Part shown: positions 1 to 8,672 of the stretch, one piece after another | Layout: each line of letters begins with the position of its first letter | Position numbering within the stretch: position 1 is the stretch's first letter | Assembly: GCF_018614615.1 (NCBI RefSeq) | Contig: NZ_JAGGOK010000042.1 | Span: 1 to 64,000 of the forward strand | Direction of reading: 5' to 3' | Length of the DNA stretch: 64,000 nt | Origin: Streptomyces sp. ISL-100 | GTDB taxonomy: Bacteria; Actinomycetota; Actinomycetes; Streptomycetales; Streptomycetaceae | The notes under the pieces: model-generated | What the model was told of the DNA's origin: nothing | The model's input: only the letters and a program-made list of their open reading frames with translations | The model's database searches: none | Translations under genes and position numbers: made by a program

Positions 1-2
1 CT

Positions 3-1199
3 TCACGAGCCTTCTAGGCGTGTGGCTCGGTGCCAGGCTTCAGCCTGCTCTTCGAGGTGTTTGACGTGGTAGGCGTGGGCGTGGGCAGTGCGGGCTTCTT
101 GCATGGCGGCTTCCCAGCGGCGCCGTCTTTCCGCGGCGGCCAGCTGGTCTGCGCGGCGCCGCTTTTCGGCTGTTTCTCCGCGGAGCGTGATCTCCTGTGC
201 GATCTCGGCGAGTTGGTCTTCGAGGGGCCGACTTGCGCTGTCGGCCCATTCCGTCGCGCGGTGCGGGTTGCCGCCGCGGAGGATGAAGCGCAGGCGGTCG
301 GAAGGGGTGTAGTCGAAGCGGGGGATGCGCATCCAGGAGTACTTCTTGGCGTCGGCGAGTTCCTTGTCGGTGGGGATGTGTTCGCTGCGGTCTTGTTCTT
401 GGAGGACGAGGAAGCCGACCGTTTCGCCTTGGGCGGTGATGGTGAAGTGCGGCTCGGCTCTGCGGCGTCGGTGGGGTGGGGGAGCGCCTTGGATGGGGCC
501 GAGTGCCGCGACGTGGCCTTGTTCTTGAGCGGCGGTGATGAGTGCCTGGATGATGCGCAGGGCTCGCCCTTGAACGGTTTTGGTCAGTCCCATGGGCTGG
601 GGCTGCTTTTGGAGTGCGGCCACGATGGCGTGGGGGCGGGTGAGCCGGGTGGGCACGGGGAGCGGAGCGAGTTCGGCGAGGCGCCAGGCGGGGATGTCGA
701 CGAGCTTGATTTCGTAGCCCTGGTGGGTCCGGTATCCGTGGAGCTCTTGAGTGTCCGGGATCTTGCCGGACTTACGGGTGATGCTGACTCGTGAAGCCCA
801 ATTCACTGCGTGAGGGTCGGTGTCGATGGGCTTTATGAGGAAACCGTTGTTGGCGGCCAGTTCTTCGAGGAGCCGGTCGGCGTAGATTGCATGGGCCTTC
901 GGCGTGGTTCTCGGGCGTGGCTTTCTCGCGCCTGTGCTGGGGGCTTCGGGTGTGCGGCTGCTGGTTCCCGCGGGGGAGCTGTTCTCGCCGCTGCTATATT
1001 GCCGCCCTTTGTCGGTGAGTTGGGCGGTCCAGCACCCGCGGCGTTTGGTGATCTTGACGAGTCCCCGGTTTTGCAGGGCTTGCGCGCTGACCTTGTAGGT
1101 AGTGTCGTTCCAGATTCCGTCGGGGCATCCGTTGCTGATCCAGTCGAGCACGGCTTGCTGGCGTTCATTGAGATCTCGCTGCACGTTGCCCTTTCCCAA
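3..1199 (-). CDS. Conserved hypothetical protein with winged-helix-like N-terminus
   Basis: A complete 398-residue reading frame; its TGA stop lies 3 bases from the window edge. Residues 8-68 look like a winged helix: repeated helices, then an LTDKGRQY segment of the kind that ends wHTH wings. A Pro/Ser/Arg-rich linker covers about 70-105, a mixed alpha/beta middle about 105-320, and an Arg/Ala-rich helix, probably coiled coil, about 335-398. I do not recognise the family and assign no function. A DNA-binding or replication-accessory role would fit the mobile surroundings but is inference. The coding frame has normal high-GC third positions. Confidence 0.6.
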   Translation of the reverse strand: MGKGNVQRDLNERQQAVLDWISNGCPDGIWNDTTYKVSAQALQNRGLVKITKRRGCWTAQLTDKGRQYSSGENSSPAGTSSRTPEAPSTGARKPRPRTTPKAHAIYADRLLEELAANNGFLIKPIDTDPHAVNWASRVSITRKSGKIPDTQELHGYRTHQGYEIKLVDIPAWRLAELAPLPVPTRLTRPHAIVAALQKQPQPMGLTKTVQGRALRIIQALITAAQEQGHVAALGPIQGAPPPHRRRRAEPHFTITAQGETVGFLVLQEQDRSEHIPTDKELADAKKYSWMRIPRFDYTPSDRLRFILRGGNPHRATEWADSASRPLEDQLAEIAQEITLRGETAEKRRRADQLAAAERRRRWEAAMQEARTAHAHAYHVKHLEEQAEAWHRATRLEGS

Positions 1200-1788
1200 G
1201 GTGCAGTGATTGCTGCTGTGGAATAGATGCCCTGTCGCGGTTGGGCGAACCCGGGGTGCGGCGGGGCGGGGGTGTTCTCCGGGTTACGACCTCCCGCTTC
1301 CCCCGGGTCGAGCCCCGAGGGCCATCAGCTGGTAGGCGAGTGCCGCGCCACCGAGCGGAAGGCCGCCGACGAGGTGCTGATCGGCCTCGGTGACGGCGTT
1401 ACCTGAGTGCAGCGCAAGCAGTACGCGGCCTACCAACGGCCGCGGAATTTCGCCCGCCTCATTACGCCCCCGTGGTGCGCAGGCGAATTTCACAGGGGAG
1501 GTTGTAGATCGTCGCGTGCTGCCTTTCGACGGGCGGTCTGGGGGTGGCGGTGGAGCTACAAGTATTCGGCGGATCCCCGGTTTCGGTAACCGGGGATCCG
1601 CCGCCATATTGCCGCCGCTTCTGAGGGTTTCGCTTCGGGGCGACGTCATGGTGGTGTCCAGGTGCGGCCGGTCTCGGCGATGAAGCTGTCGAGGAGTTCG
1701 GGCCGGTAATGCGGCGGTCGACGCGGCCTTCCGCGCGATCGCGATCGCGGTGGCGGGCGCGGGTGGGCGGTCCGTGACCGACCCTTGA
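1200..1788. other. Non-coding gap with one strong hairpin
   Basis: About 590 bases between the hypothetical gene and the epimerase remnant. I see no reading frame with recognisable protein character; the open frames here are Arg/Pro-rich and look like chance frames in GC-rich DNA. The only clear structure is the hairpin at 1568-1602. The sequence CCGCCATATTGCCGCC just after it resembles a stretch near 1000, inside the upstream gene. Confidence 0.5.
1568..1602. terminator. Perfect 15-bp hairpin
   Basis: Left arm 1568-1582 and right arm 1588-1602 are perfectly complementary with a 5-nt loop (TCGGT). There is no long T-tract, as is usual for Streptomyces terminators. It could end transcription from either side. 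Confidence 0.6.
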
Positions 1789-2088
1789 TCAGTTCTTGAG
1801 CAGGCCCTTGGCGACCATGCTTTCGCCACTGGCCACGATGGCTTCCTCGGCGTCGCGGGCTGTCCATCCCAGGACCTTGCGGGCCCGGTCGCTGGACACC
1901 TTCTTGGCGTACCCGAGTACGGGCACGATGGGGCGCAGCTCCCGCCTGAAGACGGCCGCGATGCGTACCACGGTGTCGGGAATGGACCGGGTCGGCACCC
2001 GGTTCGCCGCGTCCCCGAGCTGCGCCTTGAGGATGGCGCCGATCTGTTTCATCGGCAGCGCCGTCGGGAGCATGCCATGCGGCTCCAC
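1789..2088 (-). pseudogene. C-terminal remnant of an NAD-dependent epimerase/dehydratase (extended SDR)
   Basis: The last 85 or so residues match the C-terminal part of extended short-chain dehydrogenases of the aldehyde reductase/epimerase type: a GAILKAQLG segment, RPIVPVLGYAKK, then the closing ARKVLGWTARDAEEAIVASG motif. The N-terminal two-thirds, with the Rossmann GxxGxxG and YxxxK catalytic site, are absent, so no activity is expected. The frame opens within unrelated sequence upstream, which places a truncation breakpoint near 2060-2090. Confidence 0.6.
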
Positions 2089-2429
2089 ACGAAGGTCGCG
2101 CAGCGGAGTCGACTCCGTGCCGGGTTGTGAGCGGTAGTGGGGGCTCAGTACGAGCGGGGTCCGTAACGGACTCCAGCCGTGGAGGAAGGGCTCAAGGTCG
2201 GCGGCGCCGGGTTTGGGTGGCGTGGGGAGCTTTGGCGCTGAGGCGGTCTCGGTGAGGCGTTGGAGGTGCGTGGTTGCGAACGCGAGCCACTCCTCGATGA
2301 CCGGAACGGGAACCTTCGGTGAAACGGGCCCAGATCCAGTCGCGCAGCGTCTCGGTGTTGAGAAGCCGTATTCCTATCGATCGTGAAGGCGGTACCGCAC
2401 GGTGCGCGATCCGGGGAGGGGCTGACCCG
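2089..2429. other. Gap with unidentified degenerate sequence
   Basis: Between the epimerase remnant and the YoeB gene I see no intact gene. On the minus strand some stretches read like protein (for example an ETLRDWIWARFTE segment near 2330) but they change frame quickly. It is probably decayed coding DNA; I cannot name the source. Confidence 0.35.
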
Positions 2430-2699
2430 CTAGCGGTCGGTGTAGTGGCCGTAGACGCGGGCGATCTCCAGTACGTCACCACTCACCCGGTACACGAGGC
2501 GGTGTTCCTCGGTGATGCGCCGCGAGCACCAACCCTTGAGTGCGCCTTTCAGCATCTCGGGCTTTCCGATGCCGTTGCCGTCATCGGGGTTGCGTTGGAT
2601 GTCCGCGATCAGGACGTTGATGCGCTTGAGGCTGCGCCGGTCGATCATGGCCCACTGCGCGTACTGCTCCCATGCGCGGGTGGAGAACATGACCTTCAC
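2430..2699 (-). CDS. yoeB: YoeB-family toxin (mRNA interferase)
   Basis: The 89-residue product has the size and fold pattern of Txe/YoeB ribosome-dependent endoribonucleases, which cleave mRNA in the ribosomal A site when freed from YefM. The catalytic set is visible: E48 in GKPEML, R67 in EEHRLVY, and H85-Y86 at the end, matching Glu46, Arg65, His83 and Tyr84 of E. coli YoeB. It overlaps the stop of the upstream antitoxin gene by 4 bases (ATGA), so the two are translationally coupled. The product should be active. A second, more canonical YoeB lies at 29927-30181. Confidence 0.9.
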   Translation of the reverse strand: MKVMFSTRAWEQYAQWAMIDRRSLKRINVLIADIQRNPDDGNGIGKPEMLKGALKGWCSRRITEEHRLVYRVSGDVLEIARVYGHYTDR

Positions 2700-2956
2700 T
2701 CCGCCGCCTCCGGGTCGATCAGGTCGCGCACAGTGCCGCGTCCGGCGTCCAGCTCAGCAACGGACTCCATCAGCTCAGCAGCGGTGCGCGCGTTGCCGAG
2801 CAGGTACATGGTCTCCGTCCACGCTTCGTAGTCGGACTCTGCCATGAGGACGGCGTTTCCCTGTTTGGAGGCGATCCGCACCGGTGCGTGATCGTCGTTG
2901 ACCTTCTTCAGCAGCGGGAAGAAGTCCCTCCGCGCCTCGGTTCCGGTGATCGTCAT
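2696..2956 (-). CDS. yefM: YefM-family antitoxin (Phd/YefM)
   Basis: An 86-residue protein. Its N-terminal Phd/YefM DNA-binding fold is seen in the TEARRDFFPLLKKVNDDHAPV stretch and the GNAVLMAESDYEAW strand; the acidic C-terminus (residues 60-86) should wrap the toxin. Start chosen at 2956 because homology begins exactly there; the open frame runs further upstream without family character. YefM proteins neutralise YoeB and, with it, repress their own promoter. The upstream DNA at 2993-3031 carries phased GTAC cores that fit this. Confidence 0.9.
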   Translation of the reverse strand: MTITGTEARRDFFPLLKKVNDDHAPVRIASKQGNAVLMAESDYEAWTETMYLLGNARTAAELMESVAELDAGRGTVRDLIDPEAAE

Positions 2957-2992
2957 TGCTGTCGTCCCTTTCGCTCCGGCCGCCCTCAAATG

Positions 2993-3031
2993 GTACTGAA
3001 AAGTGTACATCGCCAGTACGGATTTCGGTAC
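2993..3031 (-). promoter_or_regulatory. Candidate YefM operator with four phased GTAC cores
   Basis: GTAC occurs at 2993, 3005, 3016 and 3028, spaced 12, 11 and 12 bases, about one helical turn each. The second core sits in TGTACA (3004-3009), the core of the E. coli YefM operator. The block lies 37-75 bases upstream of the antitoxin start. The other yefM gene in this window also has two GTAC cores 12 bases apart, which supports autoregulation by both systems. Confidence 0.6.
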
Positions 3032-3276
3032 CAGAGAGCCTAGCGGCTGCTCATCCCAGCCAAGATCACCCAACCAGGCACCCTGTTCGATCAGATGCCT
3101 CGTTGAGGCGCACAGGGAGACGATGCTGGATGTCGAGGTCGACATCGGCGTGTCCCAGGGCCAACTCTGGGCGATTGTCAAGGGGGCGCGACCGGGCCCG
3201 GTAGGCTTGCCTGTCCGGGATGGGCGGGGTGGATCCGGGTGGGCCACCGTCTGCCGGCAGGCGAAGGGATCGGCGC

Positions 3277-6200
3277 ATGGCCACCGTATTTCGGGTGGTG
3301 ACCGTGGATGACGAGGACGGCCATGAGGTTCGGACGCAGTACTACGACGAGGCGGGGGGCGAGATCCCTGCCCCCCGGCTGTCTGTCGTGCGCGGGTCGG
3401 CCCGTGGCGCCGTATCCCGTGTTGCTGCACCCCCTGTTGCCGTAGCTCATGCGGCTGTGGAGACCGCGGGGGCTCGGGAAAGGGTTTCGTCCCCGGCGTT
3501 CGCCGGGGAGCAGTGGGCGGTGTTGTCCGGGTGTGCGGCGGTGTTTCTGCCGGCGGATCCACCGCGCAGTGGGCGCGTCGCGTTTCATGTCGCGGGGAGC
3601 GGTCGGCTACCCGTGGGTGTGCCGGCCGAGGACGTGGAGATCGTTACCGCGCATGGGCGTGGTGCGCGTCGGCGTACGGTGTCGGCGGTGGTGCGGCCGT
3701 TGGCCGAGGTGCTGCCCTGGCTCTTGTCCGTGGACGTGCAGGCGGATGCGCCGTGCGGTGAGACGGCGGCAGTCTGGCGGCATGCTGCTCTGTACGCCCT
3801 GCACCTGGCGGGGCGCGGGCTGCTGCTGCCGGGGCTCAGCGCCGGTGACCATGATGCCTGGCGGCTTGGCCCTTATGCGGAGGCGGACGCGACCTGGGTG
3901 CGGGCGCTGGCCGAGGTCATGCCGCCCGCCGCGTACGCCGTACCGCTGGAGTCCGCGGGGGATGGGAGTGCGCGTACGCCGCTGCAACTCCCCGATTCTT
4001 ACGCCCGGTTGAGGGAGTTCATGGACGCGGTGGCGGATCTGCTGCCGCGTACCCCTGCCGCGCCATCGGCGGCCGGGGTGCAGCCGTTCGCTGCGCGGGA
4101 TGCGCAGCATCTGCCGGGGCTGCGGGCGTGGGCCGCGCGGGTGGCCGACGGCCGGGATGCCGGTGTACGCGTCTCGCTGCGGCTCGAACTGCCGGGCGGC
4201 GCGATGCGCGCGCACGAGGGCGATGCGTACGACGAGGATCCGTACGACGAGGATGGATGCGACGCCGCCACGGACCCCGCCGCCGCGACGGTGCGGGCCG
4301 TCGTGCAGGTGCACTCGCTCGCCGATCCGCTGCTCCTCGCGGACGCGGCCGACGTCTTCAGTGGCGAGAGCGGCGGATTCGGTCCGCGTACCCGCGCCCA
4401 GGTGGCGGACGTTCTGCGCCGGGCCGCCGCTGCGTGGCCGCCGCTGTGCCGAATCCTCTCGCTGCCGGATCCGGATGAACTCGCCCTGGACGACGAGGAG
4501 TTCATCGGGCTCGTCGAAGGCGGGGCGGCCGCGCTTTCGGCCGCCGGGGTCGCCGTCCACCTGCCCAGGGAATTGGCGCGAGAGATGACGGCCCGCGCGG
4601 TGATCGAGCCCGAGGGGCCGGGCGAACGCGATCAGGACGCCGAGGCCCCCGCGTTCTTCTCGCCCGAGCAACTCCTCTCCTTCCGCTGGGAGTTCGCGGT
4701 CGGCGACCGTACGCTGACGCAAGGCGATCTTGACCGGCTCGCGCAGGCCCGGCGCCCCCTGGTGCGACTGCGTGACCAGTGGGTCGTGGTGGACGCGGAT
4801 CTGCTGCGCAAGGCGCGCCGCGCCCGCCGTGAACTAGGCGCCCTCGATGCGCTGAGCGCCGCGCTCACCGGCAGCGTGGAGGACCCCGACGGCGTGCTCG
4901 TTCCCGTACGGGCAGGAGGATGGCTGGCCGCCCTGCGCGACCGGCTCGCCGCTCCCGAGCAGGCCGGTGAGGCCGAGTTGGCCGCGCCCGCCGCTCTGGA
5001 CGCCACTCTGCGCGGCTATCAGCTGCGCGGACTTGCCTGGCTGGACCGGATGACCCGGCTGGGCCTCGGCGCCTGCCTCGCCGACGACATGGGCCTGGGG
5101 AAGACGATCACCACGATCGCCCTGCATCTGCGCCGCCAGGAGGATCCGGCGACCGCGGGCAGGCCGGCTCTGGTGGTCTGTCCGGCATCCCTGCTCGGCA
5201 ACTGGGGCCGGGAGATCGACAGGTTCGCGGCCGGCACCCCCTGGCGCCGCCACCATGGACCGGGGCGCGATCTGGGCGGCCTCAAACCGGGCGAGATCGT
5301 CCTCACCACGTACGGCACCATGCGCCGCGACGCCCAGGCGCTCGCCGCAGCCGGGCCGTGGGGGCTCCTCGTCGCGGACGAGGCGCAGCATGTGAAGAAC
5401 CCGGCAGGGGCCACCGCGAAAGCGCTGCGCACCCTGCCGAGTTCGGCGCGCGTGGCCCTGTCGGGCACCCCGGTGGAGAACAACCTCAGTGAACTGTGGG
5501 CGCTCCTGGACTGGGGGACCCCCGGGCTCCTGGGCTCCCTGAAGGCTTTCCGGGACCGTTATGGGCGGGCCGCCGAGCGTGCCGCGCGCGGTGGTGCGAC
5601 CGGCGAGGAGGACAGTGCGGCGGCCGAGCGGCTCGGCCGGCTCATCCGCCCCTTTGTGCTGCGCCGGCGCAAGGCCGACCCGGGCATCGCGCCCGAGCTG
5701 CCGCCGAAGACCGAGACCGATGAGCGGGTGCTGCTGAGCAGGGAGCAAACCGTGCTGTACGAGGCGCAGGTACGCGAGTCGCTTGCCGCGATCAAGGAGG
5801 CGAAGGGCATTGCCCGGCATGGTCTCGTACTCAAACTCCTCACCGCGCTCAAGCAGATCTGCAACCACCCCGCCCAGTATCTGAAGGAGCCCGGCGCGAC
5901 TCGGCTGACCGGCCGCAGCGGCAAACTGGAACTCCTCGACGAGCTCCTCGATGTGATCGTCGCCGAGGACGCGTCCGTGCTGCTGTTCACCCAGTACACG
6001 CAGATGGCCCGCCTCCTCGAACACCATCTGACCGCGCGCGGCATCAACTCCCTCTATCTGCACGGCGGTACGCCGGTGAAGCGGCGCGAGGAGATGGTCG
6101 ACGCCTTCCAGCGCGGCGAGGCCCCGGTCTTCCTGCTCTCCCTGAAGGCCGCGGGCACCGGCCTCAATCTCACCCGCGCCGGGCATGTCATCCACTACGA

Positions 6201-6462
6201 CCGGTGGTGGAACCCGGCAGTGGAGGATCAGGCCACCGACCGTGCGTACCGCATCGGCCAGACCCAGCCCGTCCAGGTCCACCGTCTGATCACCGAGGGA
6301 ACGGTGGAGGACCGTATCGCTCAACTCCTCAGTAGTAAGCGTGACTTGGCGGACTCCGTGCTTGGCGGGCAGGGCGAGGCCGCCCTCACCGACCTGAGCG
6401 ACGATGAACTCGCCGATCTGGTCTCCCTGCACTCCGCCCACGGCGACAGGAGCCGCCGATGA
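3277..6462 (+). CDS. SNF2-family DEAD/DEAH-box helicase/translocase
   Basis: 1061 residues. The C-terminal half is a complete SNF2 ATPase: motif I DDMGLGKT near residue 603, motif II DEAQ near 700, SGTPVENNLSELW, then helicase lobe 2 with LKAAGTGLNL and motif VI ATDRAYRIGQ near 988. The N-terminal 540 residues are the variable acidic region seen in actinobacterial HepA/RapA-like proteins. Such proteins translocate on double-stranded DNA and remodel bound proteins. The ATG at 3277 is preferred because GAAGGG lies 8 bases upstream; an in-frame start at 3220 is weaker. It overlaps the next gene by 4 bases (ATGA), so the SWIM protein is its likely partner. Confidence 0.9.
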   Translation: MATVFRVVTVDDEDGHEVRTQYYDEAGGEIPAPRLSVVRGSARGAVSRVAAPPVAVAHAAVETAGARERVSSPAFAGEQWAVLSGCAAVFLPADPPRSGRVAFHVAGSGRLPVGVPAEDVEIVTAHGRGARRRTVSAVVRPLAEVLPWLLSVDVQADAPCGETAAVWRHAALYALHLAGRGLLLPGLSAGDHDAWRLGPYAEADATWVRALAEVMPPAAYAVPLESAGDGSARTPLQLPDSYARLREFMDAVADLLPRTPAAPSAAGVQPFAARDAQHLPGLRAWAARVADGRDAGVRVSLRLELPGGAMRAHEGDAYDEDPYDEDGCDAATDPAAATVRAVVQVHSLADPLLLADAADVFSGESGGFGPRTRAQVADVLRRAAAAWPPLCRILSLPDPDELALDDEEFIGLVEGGAAALSAAGVAVHLPRELAREMTARAVIEPEGPGERDQDAEAPAFFSPEQLLSFRWEFAVGDRTLTQGDLDRLAQARRPLVRLRDQWVVVDADLLRKARRARRELGALDALSAALTGSVEDPDGVLVPVRAGGWLAALRDRLAAPEQAGEAELAAPAALDATLRGYQLRGLAWLDRMTRLGLGACLADDMGLGKTITTIALHLRRQEDPATAGRPALVVCPASLLGNWGREIDRFAAGTPWRRHHGPGRDLGGLKPGEIVLTTYGTMRRDAQALAAAGPWGLLVADEAQHVKNPAGATAKALRTLPSSARVALSGTPVENNLSELWALLDWGTPGLLGSLKAFRDRYGRAAERAARGGATGEEDSAAAERLGRLIRPFVLRRRKADPGIAPELPPKTETDERVLLSREQTVLYEAQVRESLAAIKEAKGIARHGLVLKLLTALKQICNHPAQYLKEPGATRLTGRSGKLELLDELLDVIVAEDASVLLFTQYTQMARLLEHHLTARGINSLYLHGGTPVKRREEMVDAFQRGEAPVFLLSLKAAGTGLNLTRAGHVIHYDRWWNPAVEDQATDRAYRIGQTQPVQVHRLITEGTVEDRIAQLLSSKRDLADSVLGGQGEAALTDLSDDELADLVSLHSAHGDRSRR

Positions 6463-7856
6463 GGCGCCGCACCGGTACCCTCGCCCTCCCGGCGCCGCAA
6501 CTGGCGCGCGGGCAGCGGGAGATGGCGAGCAGCTGGTGGGGCGAGGAGTGGATCGACTCCCTTCAGACGCCTTCCTCGTCGTTCGGGTACGGATTCTCCG
6601 CGGGCCACGACAGCCGCCTGGCCCGCGCCCGCACCTACGCCCGCAAGGGGGCGGTCGGCGAGATCACGGTGCGGCCGGGGTCGGTGGCCGCCCGCGTCAA
6701 GGGCAGCCGCCGTACCCCCTACCGCTGCGAGATCCACGTACCCGAACTGTCCGAGGCGCAGTGGGACAAGCTCTTCGAGGACTGGACCGCCGCCGGGCGG
6801 GAGCTGCTGCTCGAACTCGCCCAGGGTCGGCTCGGCGTACACGCGGTCGATGCCGCAGTGCGGGCGGAGACGGACCTGGTCCCGCCGCCGGACGCGTTCG
6901 TCTACCACTGCTCCTGTCCCGACTGGGGCGACCCGTGCAAGCACGCCGCCGCGCTGTCGTACGCGTTCGCGCGGGCCCTGGACACCCGCGCCGAGGCGCT
7001 GCTCGTACTGCGCGGACGCGACCTTGTCGAGGCAGCCACCGAGATCTCGGTACGCCATGGCGAGCGGGAGCAGTCCGCGGCCGACGAGGCGCAGGAGGAG
7101 GCCGTACGGGCGGCGCGGCCCACCGGGGTCCCGGCAGGCGAGGCGTTCACGCGGGCCCGGGCCCGCGCGGCGGACGGTCCTGCCGTACTGCCGGTGCTGC
7201 CCGCGCCCCTCCTTGCTCCTGTCGTGGGCCAGGACAAGGCCGCGGCGATGACGCCGGTGCTGCTCGTGGGCGAGTCCGTCGCCCCGGAAGCGCTGCACCT
7301 GCTGGCTGTCGATGCCGCCCGGCGTGCTTCGGCGGTCTATGTGTGGGCGGTTGACCAGCGGGATGTCACCGATACAAAGGCGGCTGCCGGGGCCGCGCAG
7401 ACGCAGGCGGCCGATCTTCTGATGCTGGACGGCGACCCCTGGCACGACACCGTGCGCCGGGCTGCTGCTGCCGCCGACGGCGACCTGCCGGTGGTCTCCC
7501 GCCTCCTGAACAGCTCGGACCGGGCCCGCACCCAGCTCGCCCGGGCGAGCGTCGCCTGGCGCTACGGCGGCCCGGCGGCGCTGAGCGCCCTGGACGGCAC
7601 ACTCGTACCGCCGCCCGAGACTGAGGCCGCGGCACGCGAGCGGCTGCTGCAGTTACGGATTCCAGGCCGGTCAGGACCGCCCAGGCCGCGCCGGACCCGT
7701 GGCCGCCTGCAGCTGGTCGGCGAGGACGTCGAGCTGCGCTGGGGCTCGGACGGACGCTGGTACCCGTACCGGAAGGAGCGCGGCCAGTGGTGGGCGGCGG
7801 GCCCGCCCGCCACCGACGCCGACGAGGCGCTGTACGGAGCCCTCGGCGCAGAGTGA
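6459..7856 (+). CDS. SWIM zinc-finger protein
   Basis: 465 residues. A SWIM finger, CxCx(n)CxH, is visible as CSCPDWGDPCKH near residue 150, with the AAALSYAFARALD helix that usually follows. The N-terminal MASSWWGEEWI segment is typical of actinobacterial SWIM proteins encoded next to SNF2 helicases. SWIM domains bind DNA or protein. Start overlap (ATGA) with the helicase gene indicates translational coupling and joint action in DNA repair or chromatin remodelling, though the exact role is not known. The C-terminal third is Ala/Arg-rich and may be flexible. Confidence 0.85.
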   Translation: MRRRTGTLALPAPQLARGQREMASSWWGEEWIDSLQTPSSSFGYGFSAGHDSRLARARTYARKGAVGEITVRPGSVAARVKGSRRTPYRCEIHVPELSEAQWDKLFEDWTAAGRELLLELAQGRLGVHAVDAAVRAETDLVPPPDAFVYHCSCPDWGDPCKHAAALSYAFARALDTRAEALLVLRGRDLVEAATEISVRHGEREQSAADEAQEEAVRAARPTGVPAGEAFTRARARAADGPAVLPVLPAPLLAPVVGQDKAAAMTPVLLVGESVAPEALHLLAVDAARRASAVYVWAVDQRDVTDTKAAAGAAQTQAADLLMLDGDPWHDTVRRAAAAADGDLPVVSRLLNSSDRARTQLARASVAWRYGGPAALSALDGTLVPPPETEAAARERLLQLRIPGRSGPPRPRRTRGRLQLVGEDVELRWGSDGRWYPYRKERGQWWAAGPPATDADEALYGALGAE

Positions 7857-7941
7857 CCTTGGGGTGAATGGACGGGTGCGGCGAATGGGCGGTGCGCTGT
7901 CGAGAGTGGGCGGCAGGAGGGGACGTTGGCGACGATGCTCC

Positions 7942-7959
7942 ACTAACATCTATGTTAGT
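7942..7959. promoter_or_regulatory. 18-bp operator-like palindrome
   Basis: ACTAACAT-CT-ATGTTAGT is a perfect inverted repeat of 8-bp arms, unusually AT-rich for this genome. Such sites are typical of TetR- or GntR-type repressors. It lies just upstream of a broken ATPase gene, with no regulator gene adjacent, so it may be an orphan operator left after a deletion. Confidence 0.5.
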
Positions 7960-7996
7960 AACGTTGTCGTTAGTGCCATGCGTGGAGGGCCCCTCC

Positions 7997-8339
7997 ATGG
8001 AGGAGATCGAGCGGGGGCGGGGCGATCTGACGTTGGCGCGGATTCGGGAGAGCTGGACCAGTTGGCGCGGCCGGGCGATCGAGCCGCTCGCCCGCGAGGC
8101 TCGCCCGGATACTGCCCGACGACCGGCTGCCCGTGGCCCCGGCCGTGGGTGGCTACTGGACCCGCACTAATGACGTGGAGACCTTCGACCGGCACGACCT
8201 GGCAGCTCTCCATCGACACCGGGCCGCCCTCACCGACGAACCCGTCCCAGTCGTGGCGGTCTCGCGCCGCAGAGTCGACTGCCCGAGGCTCGATGCCGCC
8301 TACGGCCCCGGCGGCTTGCTGAACGCTTGGCCGCTGTGA
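7997..8339 (+). pseudogene. Remnant of an AAA ATPase with DUF234 C-terminal domain
   Basis: Two frames together read like the C-terminus of archaeal-type AAA ATPases that end in DUF234. Frame one from 7997 gives EIERGRGDLTLARIRESW and a GRAIEPLARE helix. Near 8100 the reading shifts to a second frame giving RILPDDRLPVAPAVGGYWTR and later DLAALHRHRAALTDEPVP up to the stop at 8337. The strand expected after TNDVE, which carries the nuclease-like core of DUF234, is missing. The gene therefore lost its ATPase domain, suffered a frameshift and has an internal deletion. From memory of the family; a profile search would confirm it. Confidence 0.55.
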
Positions 8340-8486
8340 GGGGCGGATCGCAGGCGAGACACGGGAGTTGGCGAGCGCGATCAGGTCGAAGACGTTGCGG
8401 AGAAGTCCCGCAGACCTCGGCCCCTTGCCGACGCTGTTGTGTAGCGTTGGCGACCTTGGGTCTTCTTGTACTTTGTCGCGAATCCC

Positions 8487-8565
8487 GTGCTGGGATGGTG
8501 CTGGGATGCGCCCACATACCCGCAGGTCAGAGCGTTGTGGGGTAGTTTCGCTTCAACGTCTAATA
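8487..8565 (+). repeat. Dispersed integrase-associated repeat, copy 1
   Basis: Starts with a tandem GTGCTGGGAT-G-GTGCTGGGATG (8487-8508), then CCGCAGGTCAGAG, and ends in CGCTTCAACGTCTAAT. The same modules in the same order occur at 28340-28430, after an integrase remnant, and partly at 29540-29559. Here it lies about 110 bases from the 3' end of the complete integrase gene. Confidence 0.6.
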
Positions 8566-8577
8566 CGTCCGGTGAAA

Positions 8578-8613
8578 GGCCGTCTGACCTGCGGCGGAGT
8601 GGGTCGGGCGGCC
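8578..8613. terminator. Hairpin with T-rich 3' flank
   Basis: Arms 8578-8589 and 8602-8613 pair over 12 bp with two G-T wobbles. The right arm is followed by TTTG. It sits about 60 bases beyond the integrase stop and may end that transcript. Confidence 0.45.
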
Positions 8614-8672
8614 TTTGCGGTCCGCGCAGAGTCCGCAGCGAGCTGACTTCGGTCAGCGCGCGGGGGTAGCGG

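Larger units (their letters stand above)
8340..8672. other. Integrase-proximal region, probable attachment-site side
   Basis: No gene is seen between the DUF234 remnant and the integrase stop. Integrases often lie beside their attachment site, and this gap holds a member of a repeat family (8487-8565) that recurs near the integrase remnant at 28 kb. I could not find a matching second end, so the element's exact boundary is undetermined. There is no tRNA gene here. Confidence 0.4.

Noticed and set aside
8340..8672. A tRNA gene serving as integrase target
   Set aside because: I looked for cloverleaf stems and TTCGAATC-type loops here and beside the 28-kb repeats and saw none.
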